A stretch of DNA of 64,000 bases from Paragonimus westermani (lineage: Eukaryota > Platyhelminthes > Trematoda > Plagiorchiida > Troglotrematidae): NCBI GenBank assembly GCA_008508345.1, contig QNGE01001701.1, positions 18,336 to 82,335 of the forward strand, in the 5' to 3' direction. The translations under genes were made by a program, and so were the position numbers. Of the stretch, positions 48,391 to 59,149 are shown piece after piece. Below the pieces are notes generated by a model, which was not told the DNA's origin, ran no database searches, and saw nothing but the letters and a program-made list of their open reading frames with translations. Each line of letters opens with the position of its first letter. Within the stretch, counting starts at the first letter, position 1.

Positions 48391-51300
48391 ATAAACTTGT
48401 CTTTGACGCGCTTATCTCATTGGGAAAGTGAGTAAGGGTGTTCAATCACAAACATTTGCAGAATTCTAGGACATGAGGACAAGAAATTTTTAGACGGTGT
48501 TGTACAAAACTTGCAAATTTTACTTGCAAAATGATACTGAAACCATTTGTGGTGATGGATTCAAACATTCTGATTAACCGTCTTTATTTCGCCCATTAGA
48601 CCAGGAAACCATGTCTACTTCGAGAGCATAAAACGAACCAACTGTAATAAGTTCGTGGTGGTCACCACGGTGTACGTCAGTCCATAAATTAGCAGTGAAT
48701 TTGGAACATCGAAACCCCTTAGGCCAGTAATCGAGCTTGGTATAGAAAAACGCACACCGCTGGCTTATGGTCGACAAGATTTGTGCATAGCTACTCTCCA
48801 ATAAGCGTGGGAAGTGTTCAGTTACAAGGTACATAACAAATATTTAGCATCCATAAGTGCTGTAACTTGTCTGTGCTGGTTGCAGCTTGTACAGGCGGAA
48901 GACAGATGTTCAAGTTTCATTATCTGCTGATCGGGACTTACAGGTTGTGATGGAGAAACGCGTTCGGGTGTTATGAATGCATAAAATAATGGTTGTTCGC
49001 GTCATTTAAAACAGTCACAAAGGCCTGTCCTGCACATGGGGTTAACACGAGGGTTTTGCTAAAACCAGTGAGTTAATCTGTTGAGAGGGAGCTCGCGACT
49101 AGGTAGCGATAAAAATTGACCAGTTCGAGAGACAAACGCAGCTGTCTGTTTGTTGGCGGCGACAGAAAGAATGTGATCACTGCAACTCTTTTTCAGGTAA
49201 GGGTGTTACACATGTGAGATTGACACAGTTTCGAGAAAGTACAATAATAAAACGTTAGGGACACAGTCGGATACAATTTTGTCAAAATTTAGTCATGAAA
49301 CCGTTCCAAACTTCATGGGGGCGTACCCGGTGCTCTGTCATTAAGTCGCTGAAATGTGAAACGTTATTCATTTGGGTGTAGGCAAAGCCTAATTGGTTGA
49401 TAAAAATCCGAGACACTCGTGTCGCGTTACTTAGCCCAAAAGGCCCACAGTCCAAATGTTGTGGTTAACGCGGTTTTGGGAAAGTCCCTGGTGCAACGGG
49501 GATGTGACTGTTTGTCTAGACCAGTGCATAATTTATCATCACGTCCACACTGTGTAGACCAAAACTGACCTGGTTTCTTCGTTCACTATACAAAATACAT
49601 ACAGTCATAGAGCGGCCAATCACTAGGAGTCGTTTCGGTATCATGGACAGCGGTAATTACCAGTTATCTCTCAAGTTCGGCACGGTACCTTGTTGATGTG
49701 AGCCCAAGTTCGACCAATGCTATTTGTGACTTCACAGAATCAAGTCTTCTTGAGTAGGCAATTAAATGTGACCATTGTGTAGCAATGTGGTTTTGTGTCT
49801 TGGAAAGACCTGATGGTTTTGCGCGTTGAGAAAAATTCTTTAAAAACAGAGATGATTCACTGAAGGTTTTCGAAATTGCGAGAGATACACCGAGGCATAA
49901 CTTTGGAGTAGGATTCATGAACGGGAAGGGAGGTGACGCTAACCACTAGTGTGCAGTTTTTAACTCCCACCTAACCCAAGAGCTTCACCCTGGTAATCAA
50001 CGTTTCAACATCTGTCAGAATGAATAGCCATCAGAAATTTCGACTGACACTATAATGCTGGTCAATAACAGTGGAGCAGACTGTTGACTTGATGGAACAG
50101 TTTGCTGGTGGCGGAGGGGAGGAGGAGGATAAGTACGGTGTCGACAGGGAATTTGTTGTCGGCGTGCTGCGTCCTCCATGTTAGGCGAAGCAAAGTGTAT
50201 TTTGATAACAATTAAAAACGCCCCGCGACTGTGAAAAACGGTAGCGCAAGAGAACCGAATTGTGTATGAACATAACACACCGTTGTGAATAGTGTGAGTG
50301 ACCACGAAAATCGAGCAACAATAAAAAATTCCTGTGCAGATGCGCATATTTGTGGTTCATATATTTTGAAGTAACCTCATGTATTGATTGCGATTAGCTA
50401 CACCCGCGTACTACGACCATGTGATTATAGCACATCAGTATTACGCATACTGCACATATTATCGGATAGAACATCTCTTATGATCTGTTCTGGACCTCAG
50501 TAGGCAACTGGATGCCAGTGATTATGAAAAATAGTATCCGTCAAAGTGGATAAAATGATGTTGTTGTAAGAATTCCTCTACGCTCGAGAAGCACCCTTTC
50601 GCACCCACTGGTGGTGTTCTCCTAATTACAGTCGGACCAATCCAATCAATAAAACCAACCCACAAAGCCAATCACCACACAAAGACGAGCTTACACATTG
50701 ATAACATTTACAGAGAACGCAATGTCATGTATACATATGCATAATTGTTGTCCACCATAAAAACTGCGCGTTTCTGTACCAGTTCATTGGTCCGATTGCA
50801 TGTAACTTACTGGAAGGAGAAACCACGCTCTCACATCGTTATATTCGACTTTGTATTCCAATACGTACTGTTTGAAATTAATTATTGGGCAGCGGAATGG
50901 CTAGTGTAAACGGGGAGGGTCAAGACATCCAGGTAAATAATTGTAATCACATGTGTAAATGAAAATGCGTGAGTTTACAATTAGTACACCACATATAAAA
51001 AAGCAAATTTTGGAGTTAAAGTGGAAATGGTATATCTCGACAGAACAGCACCTCCATAAATGGAAAAACGAAAGACCGCATGAGCTAATGGAAACACGTA
51101 CGCACACCACAATGCAACACACATATTCTGATCTTGCTTTTCATACGTATCTAGGACACCCGTGTAGTAGGGCTAGCTAGTTAAAAAGTCTAAATCAGAA
51201 CTGCCATGGTATGGTTTAAGAGTCAAATCAGCTTCGATACGTATAATACTGCCGTGAAAGACTTGAAAACTTATAGCCATTTGAGAAAAATTGATAGAGA

Positions 51301-52329
51301 AATGGTGAACGGTATCAAACAAACTGGAAGACGATAAAAAGTACCGTGCATATTGCAGAGAGAAGGATAATAGTGTGAAAACAAAACCTGTTCCAATAAT
51401 TGTGAGAAGCCACGCATACTATAAATACCTTACAATTTCCTCCTTGACGAATACGTTGTTGGAGCGGAACAAAGTTGTTTTTTGCACCCATCTTTTGGTT
51501 TGTCTTGGACGCAATTGACGGGGACCGCCGCGTTATTTTCGGCGCCAAGATTTTCCGTGTTGATTATGTCAGGGAGGAAAATCCTATTTCTATCAGTCGC
51601 ATTACCATACCGTGGACAAACCAGCGTATTGAGTCCAGTGCTTGCAACAAGTCCAACCCTGAACCTTTTGGCCTGTCCTCACAATCTCCCTTTCTCTTGG
51701 ACGAATTTTCTATCTCAGGACACTTTTGTTTTCCTCAAATTTCTTAGCCTATCTCTGTGGTAGTTGAGAGATATGAAACGCTTGCCACCTTTTGCACATT
51801 CGTTTTGATCAACTCGTTGTCGATGGTCGCCCCAATTACGAATCAGTGAAAACAACATCCCGCTACCGTCGACAAAATTGTTTTTGTATTCGCTTTGACG
51901 CGCCGCAGCAGGTGAGACTCGCAGTTCTTATGTAGACTGTTTACATATTTGAGTTCTGGTTCACGAGATTCTTTGGTGCATCTGGTGGCATAGAGATCAG
52001 TCTACGTTTGTTCGCAAATTTTGCACAGTCAGCAGAGAGACACCCCTATCTCACCTCTGATTCTATTCTAGCACAGACATCTTCACAGGAGATCCGTACA
52101 GTTGTTGATATTTCGGATTAGTGCTGTTTTGTGTCACCCCACCGCTGTGACCTGGGCAGTGCCGTCAGGCAAGCCTTTTCTCCTGTACCTTGCTTATTTT
52201 CCAACCGAAAAATTAATGTGTACAATCAATTATGTCTGAGTGAACAATGAAGCAAAACGGACAAAAGCAATGACATGAACTAGAGACGTTTGTTACAAAA
52301 TGAACGAACCGTCGGCGGTTGATGGTGAT
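48391..52329. other. No recognisable gene
   Basis: Nearly 4 kb of unassigned sequence, AT-rich, with ORFs of chance length on both strands (longest about 110 codons at 50015-50347, minus). No retroelement motif recognised. Confidence 0.4.
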
Positions 52330-52690
52330 GCGATCAATTTGCGTTCGTGTTTGAGTGGCCTTCATTGGATATACTGTTGTCACGTGTGCTGAAGTGCGAA
52401 ACTCGATACATGGGGTCTGTGAAGTGTGCATAATTATAACAGCCGATCGCCGTTACCAGTACTTCGTGGCCGAACACGAGATAAACCGTGTGGTTCATTC
52501 TCTTTGAGAAGAAGACGACTGCAAAGGTGTCCGAATGTCTGACCTGTCTCAAGATATCAAGAGTGGTATCATAGAGGGCATTTTTGAGAGTAGCCGAACT
52601 ACTGTCCGTTGCAGCATAGCACAGAAGACAACACGTTCTTGATCTGCGTCTTCTGACTTTGATTGAAGTAATAAGTCTGATGACATGCAA
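52330..52690 (-). pseudogene. Gypsy RNase H fragment
   Basis: A 118-residue minus-strand frame containing CYAATDSSSATLKNAL (usual L-x-T-D-A-S-x-x-A-x-G-A-V-L; first catalytic Asp present), FAVVFFSKRMN (usual P-L-A-F-F-S-K-R-L) and YLVFGHEVLVTAIGCYNYAH (usual Y-S-x-F-x-x-E-L-L-A-x-x-x-A-x-x-x-F; catalytic Glu present). The order agrees with Ty3/gypsy RNase H. No RT or integrase adjoins it. Divergence is high, so confidence is moderate. Confidence 0.5.
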
Positions 52691-53749
<1,059 letters not shown>

Positions 53750-53750
53750 N
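53750..53750. other. Single-N contig join
   Basis: Second one-base gap, directly after the microsatellite. Sequence to the left and right may not be truly adjacent. Confidence 0.9.
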
Positions 53751-53880
53751 CACGGTTGCCTCATCCAAAGCGTGGCTGGGGTTCAAATCCCGCCCGTGGC
53801 AAGGTTATGCACTACTGACGAGCTCTAATGAGAGCAAAACTCGAGTCTAGTGCTTCTTTTCGAAAGAGGCTGGCTGGAAA
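53751..53880 (+). mobile_element. tRNA-like SINE fragment carrying a hammerhead
   Basis: GGTTCAAATCC at about 53780-53790 matches the RNA polymerase III B-box consensus, and AAAGCGTGGCTGG precedes it where a tRNA-like body would lie. A hammerhead follows directly. This order (pol III box, then minimal hammerhead) is that of the schistosome Sm-alpha type short retroposons. The 5' end with the A box is lost or degenerate at the N, and the 3' end is not defined. Confidence 0.55.
53809..53853 (+). ncRNA. Type I minimal hammerhead ribozyme, core mutated
   Basis: All parts are visible. Stem I is GCACTA (53809-53814) with TAGTGC (53848-53853), 6 perfect pairs. The core CTGACGA is at 53815-53821 (CUGANGA consensus). 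Stem II is GCTCT, loop AATG, AGAGC (53822-53835). Stem III is ACTC/GAGT with no loop (53839-53846). The cleavage triplet GTC ends at 53847. The strand after stem II reads AAAA where GAAA is required, so conserved G12 (53836) is A; with the preceding C this looks like CpG decay. Loop-less stem III is typical of retroposon hammerheads, which self-cleave best as dimers. This copy is expected to be weak or inactive. Confidence 0.82.
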
Positions 53881-56800
53881 GTCTATCTGAATGCGAACGA
53901 TGCGGTCAAATGTGAGTGATTGTCAACTTGAAAGGGGCTAACAGAGTACACTGGCGAGTAAGCTTCATAGTTGGCATGGCCATGCGCCACTTCGTCCTTC
54001 AACGTTTGTGCCAAATCTCTGGCGCCCCATCTACGCGCCCAACGCTCACCTGCCTGCATCCCGCCTACGCGCATCACTGTACTGTTCGCCTCATCATTGG
54101 TCCACCTTCGATTTAACCTTCTTATTGGTCACAACCACTTTAAATATGGTCTGGTTTGTGACCGCGTTGTCATCGGTTTGGGTGACAAAGGAACTCTGTC
54201 CGGGGGCTAGTCTTCTCTCTGTGTTCATGCTTTAGCCTCGGGTGGTTGGGTTGGTCGGGAAGTCTCGAACTAGTCGTTGTTCGTTACCGTTGACTATCGT
54301 TCTGTTGTACGTCGTCTCACTGTCCGTTATTCTGTTATCTACTTACGTGTCCGTAGGACAAACGAACCAGTTACATGTGCGAAGGTAAAACAAAGCATGG
54401 TTGTGATGCGTTTACAGTTAGAAGTGGAATCATCTATATACAAAGGTTGCTGGTTTTCGTTCTTATCCGGGAGGTCTAGAACACCAGCAATTGGGAGATC
54501 TGAGGGCCTCGTCAGTTTGTATCAGATACACAGTCATATGCTGTCCGTTGGCAGCAAGTAAATGTGGTGTTGTGTTTATCACGCACACACTGTGAGCATT
54601 TTTGACGAAACTGAACTGTATTCATTCAGTTCAATCATAATGCTCGTGTTAATGATTCTGAAGCAATATCATAAGTAGTTAATAGTTCTTAATTCTGTTC
54701 AAAACGAACAGATACAAACTTCATCAAATCAATTTATGAACCTTGCTTTTAAACGCCTTTGTTTCATGTCCATTGTATTTTTTACCATCCAGATTGGGAG
54801 AACGAACACTTCTGAAAACATCAAGTTTGGTAAGCGTGAATGGAAAAACATCTGAGATGAATCCCGTGGACCGAATCACTTATGAGTCTGGTGGCTTCTC
54901 ATTAAAGGTCCACGGATAAAACACTGATGTGGTCAGGATAGACAAGTCGTATGCTAGCCTGTTTAAAACTTAAGTCACCATGGTGCACAAAACATATAAA
55001 GATTCCTGATGAGAATAGTACCAAACGTATCATGCAATGTGCCAATCGTTGGTGGGTTGTCGGAATGGTAACAATCACGGTTTTTATTAGCTCTCGGTCT
55101 CAATTGATTGGCCTGACCTATACAACTGTAGCTTCTACTTTGAATTTGGTACAAGATGACACCCTGAAGATTGATAATGACGTTTGTTAGTTAAAAGTCC
55201 CTGGCGTTGAATATCTTGTAAATAGGCATCATTTCTACACTGAAAATGTCTGCAGTGTGCTGCACTTGTTCACTTCTACTGAAGCACCAGGTGTGGCTGT
55301 TAACCGCTGCCCCGAAAATACTTCGGCCGGTGACTGCTGTACCGGTGTTGCTGGGTTAGCTGCTTAATGCTGGATAATTAGGAAAATGCCAATCATCCCC
55401 TGTACCATCCCTATCCTTTCAATCTCTGTAAAGCTCGCTCAAAAATGTCCCCAAAGCTCTTCCACTGACCGTTTGATTGTGACTGACAAATGAACATGAA
55501 TACATTATGGTTACCATGGCTGAAACAAAAATATGGGCATTTTTACGAGCTGAACTGGTTCACTATCAGACACTAATAACTTCTGAACACCAAACTGGAA
55601 CAGACCACTTTTTGTGTGTAAACAGTAGCTGTTGATCTCGTTGCTACTCACATCCAGCTGCATCATTTGCTAACAAATAGACCGATATACTTGGCGGGCC
55701 AGCACAATCTAGACAAACCTGAGGTCATATTAGCTAAGTCGTAAGTCATGTGTACAGTTCCAATTTAATGGGAATTTTCGATGCCATCTTACAAGTCTGC
55801 AATTTCAAACCATATGTTCAACTTAACTTTTATTCCTTATCGATAAACATAATTGCGAGTCGCCAATTTTGTGTCCCCAATAGCAGGATGATCTCAGTAT
55901 GAGTTGCCGTAATGCAGTGTGTATCACTGCACGATCGACAGATATGAAACATTCGTTAAGCACAGCGAGTAAATCCTTAAGGCGAGAAAACTGCTTCAAC
56001 CTTTCATCTGATTAATCCACTGACTAACGATTCTGAGGTGATGTCTAACTTACTGCAGTTAAACATCTTTTTTCTTTGCCTCTTTCACGATTTCGAAATT
56101 TATGGTTAGACTGTAAATTGGGCTACAAAAGATTCGATAATCGTCAGATTCCACTGACAATGATGAAGTGAGGGAGCTTTCATCAAGATTTGTGACCGGC
56201 TGCTCTGGTACACAATGAAATAAGCATACCCAAACCTAAATGTTTTCTTGAAGTGGATTTCGAATTTGTTTCCTGGTAACATCGTAGCCCATTGTTGCAA
56301 TTGACTTGTCCTGTTGACGTGATAAGCTGCATTCGTTTCAAAGAGGTACAGAAAAGTCTTACGAACTGCATATAACGTAAACATCCTTTCGTGAAGCATT
56401 GTATTAAACTTTTAACCGTAATTATGAGTAAGAGACCTTTTTCCATTGGACTACAATGTTTTTGATCGGGCTGCGTGTATACTAAAACTGCTTCAATGTC
56501 GCACTGTGATGCAACCTCTGAAACGATTATTTATAATTTTGGGTTGTGGAGAGTTAAAAACAAACAGGAAGTCAGGACTTGTTCAGCACGCACCAGTGAA
56601 AACTGATAGGCCTCTGGCCACAACAATGGCGAACCTTTTGTGGGAGTATGATTCAGTGATGAACAAACCTGATATATACGAAACACAGAGGGTCATTGTA
56701 ATAAGTCACTGAAACTAGAAATGAGTGGAGAGTAGGGCTACCGTCTAGATGGCGCATTTCTGCTATAGCCTCTGTTTTCTCTGAGTCTGGCCAACGACCT

Positions 56801-57311
56801 TCCTGATCATTAATATAACCTAGTTATTGTACGCTTTCCAAGCAAACGAAATACTTACTAGGCCTTACACGGAAACTAGTCATTAATGGGTTTAAATACC
56901 TAAGAAAGGCATGGTTAATACGCCTCGACCCCACACTAACACCGGTGACGTCGTCAGAATAAGTCAAAACGCTAGCTACAACAGGTTGCATTGCGTCCGT
57001 GGGCTACCGAAAACTGTCGGGACACAACTCACAATTCGCGATATGTCGACCGTTAAAAATCGTTTGTAGTATACATAGACTTTCGTTTGTAAGTAGGCCA
57101 CTGAAAAGTAATTTTTAGGCAACACCTTGTGTTCGTTCAGCTTTGTGTAGATATATTGAGGGGCAGGCAGCGGTTACTGACGGGTATCTAATGCTTCACC
57201 CAGATCATTTCAGAATTCATCGGAAAAACCACTGGCCATTTTGATTACCCCTAATGATGTGGTCCGAAGCGAAGAGTTTACTGGACTGGGAGCTTGTTTA
57301 AACTCGGTTAC
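53881..57311. other. No firm gene; possible LTR/promoter-like segment
   Basis: At 54085-54150 there are ATTGG elements (CATCATTGGTCC, TTATTGGTCAC) followed by TTTAAATATGG. This resembles a CCAAT plus TATA-like promoter, possibly from an unassigned LTR, but no repeat partner was found. The rest holds chance-length frames only. Confidence 0.35.
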
Positions 57312-57440
57312 CTCTTCCTTCAGCGAAGCAGTGTGCACGCAAGCTGTTTTGGGAGCAGGAATCTGTTGCTGCAGCTGGCCGAAGGAACAGGGTAGCCTCC
57401 ACCTCTTTGCACCGACCAAGACAGCCCTCAGAAATGCCAT
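57312..57440 (-). CDS. Possible first coding exon with mitochondrial presequence
   Basis: The minus strand reads AACATGG at the start codon (57440), with A at -3 and G at +4, a strong initiation context. The next 43 codons give MAFLRAVLVGAKRWRLPCSF and later KTACVHTASLKEE: Arg/Lys-rich, almost free of acidic residues until the end and amphipathic, as in mitochondrial targeting sequences. GAG|GTAACC at 57311 is a good donor. An acceptor CTTTTCAG lies at 57101-57108 and an in-phase continuation from 57100 gives 15 residues and a stop, so the true second exon is unsettled. Product unknown. Confidence 0.3.
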
Positions 57441-57739
57441 GTTATATTCCTTAAAATTCTGAAACCATTTTTTATTCATTCGCATATTATTTATTGGATA
57501 CCTTCATTCACTTCAATGGAACTTTAAACCAACGCACCTTCACGAACCAATGTTAGTCAGTTTCTTTGATTTTCACCGCATTTTGGCTAAGTATCCGTAT
57601 CCAAGCTTTATGTAGTGTTTAGATTCATTACAGTATCCCGTTGTGTGATGATGTTACATACATTAATGTTCGTTTCGAAGTTGCTCTCGTTTCCAATCGA
57701 TCTGGTGCCGTTTTTGAAAATCATCAGTCGTTGACACTC

Positions 57740-58222
57740 ATGCATCACAGTCAGAACGCATCTAGTTTATCTTAAAGCTGTGGGAGAACGCATGTGCGCT
57801 TATCCCTATCTGGTGTTGAACTATGTTCAGCGACAAAATTTGGCGATTTAAACGGGCCGCTGAATAAAAATGATGGTTTAAATTTCTCCCACTCACGTTT
57901 AATTACGCCGGCGGACACAGAAATCCTCAGAGTACCGCTTTATGTGTTGCAAGCGGCTGAACCGAGTTTTAAACATTGGCATACTTTCGCCGAAAATACA
58001 TGCTGAACATTTTACAGCACCTGGGACCGAACATTCGAGTGGGTTCTTTGGCATAGTAAAGCCACACCAATGACCGTGTTCCGGTTGGCTAGACTTCGGT
58101 AAAAGTAGTCTGACTTGTTCATTATCGTTAGTGTGTGTTACGTCTTCACTCAGTAAAACTTCGTAACGCGTGAGCCACGCATCGAACGTGATCCTGTTAT
58201 CCAACTGCTGGTTGAGTTTCAA
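57740..58222 (-). pseudogene. Ty3/gypsy Gag fragment (DUF7083-like)
   Basis: Minus-strand frame 57899-58222 has NRITFDAWLTRYEVLLSED (usual F-x-x-W-x-x-R-Y-E-x-x-F-x-x-D), DNEQVRLLLPKSS (usual K-V-R-L-L-L-x-K-L), TMPKNPLECS and FKTRFSRLQHIKRYSEDF (usual F-x-x-R-x-x-x-L-x-x-x-K-x-x-x-E-D-F). After a frameshift near 57905 the homology continues with VSAGVIKREWEKFK and DKRTCVLPQL. This is the capsid-like Gag of a gypsy clade distinct from the CsRn1 type, to judge by the sequence. No protease or RT follows. Confidence 0.72.
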
Positions 58223-58478
58223 GTCAAGTCAAGTCAGTAAAATCCTTTGTGCACCCCGCGGGGTGAATTCACAGTTCCTGCTACATATCCGTATTTTCAG
58301 CTTACGCAGCATGTCTGGATCGCAAAGTCATTAGTGCAACTGTGGAACTAAAGAACAGGTTGAGGAGATCGGCCGTAGTCATGATCAGCTGTGAAAAATA
58401 TCTATTAATCAGTTGTAAGATATCCACACCAAATTTAGTACGAATGAAGCTGAACAGTTTGGGCGTCGTGTTTAACAT

Positions 58479-58640
58479 GTTATTGATAAACAGATTGGGA
58501 ATAACACAACGTTACGAGCAAGTTGTAATACTCTACGTTTCAACCACCTCGGGTGGCCTTCCTCAAGAGTGTAGAGTATTACGTAGAGTATTACAACTTG
58601 CTCGTAACGTTGTGTTATTCCCAATCTGTTTATCAATAAC
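58479..58640. repeat. Perfect 59-bp inverted repeat
   Basis: 58479-58537 and 58582-58640 are exact reverse complements, separated by a 44-bp loop (58538-58581). Within the loop and right arm, GTAGAGTATTAC occurs twice in tandem. The loop holds, on the minus strand, TGAGGAAGGCCACC, then GGTGGTTGAAACGTAG, a motif of the same design as at 39750-39783 in the Penelope-like element. Confidence 0.97.
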
Positions 58641-58780
58641 TACGTTGTGATTATCTGGTAATGCATGCAGTGCGATGGCTTAATTCTTCTCTAGCTTCTG
58701 AGGTTGATACGCGTGTTTAGGAGGAAACCTCGTGTGATTCTTATGTTCGGCAACACGTAATTTCACTTCATCGTGCTGCT

Positions 58781-59143
58781 ATGCACAGGGAACGTTTAGT
58801 GAGCAGGCCATACACAGATCGATGGTGTTGTTATGGGCAGTCCACTAGGTCCGCTACTAGTCGATACTTTCGTTGCCCACCTGGAGCAGAACGTGGATGC
58901 TGTTATCATTCGGGTTCACTTCTACTGGCGCTAATTTGGCGACACCAAGGTGATAGCAACGAGTATACTCGATTCAGTGAACAAGGTGACTTCCAACTTA
59001 GCTTCACTACTAAGCGTGAACAAAATGAAACCTTGGTATTTCCGGATATTCACATGATGCTCCAGAACAATGGCTCCGTACTGCGGTCCACCCACCGGAA
59101 ACACACTTGGAATGGGCAGTATCTGAACTCTCACACTCAATGA
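58781..59143 (+). pseudogene. Second Penelope-like RT fragment
   Basis: In one frame HTQIDGVVMGSPLGPLLVDT and HLEQNVDAVIIRVHFYWR (58810-58930) are Penelope motif B and the lead-in to motif C. The catalytic YVDD position itself reads stop-F-G-D. In another frame EQNETLVFPDIH (about 59017-59060) and HRKHTWNGQYLN (59095-59135) are the post-palm blocks, corresponding to DGSIQRNIYRKQNWSGQ at 41136 onward in the other copy. At least one frameshift and one stop are present, and no GIY-YIG follows. Confidence 0.8.
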
Positions 59144-59149
59144 TACCAC

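Noticed and set aside
51475..51763. Two overlapping plus-strand frames of about 90 codons
   Set aside because: No recognisable domain in either frame and no reason to prefer one.
54995..55030. CTGATGAGAATAGTACCAAACG as a hammerhead core
   Set aside because: No stem II can be formed between CTGATGA and CAAAC, and G12 is absent.
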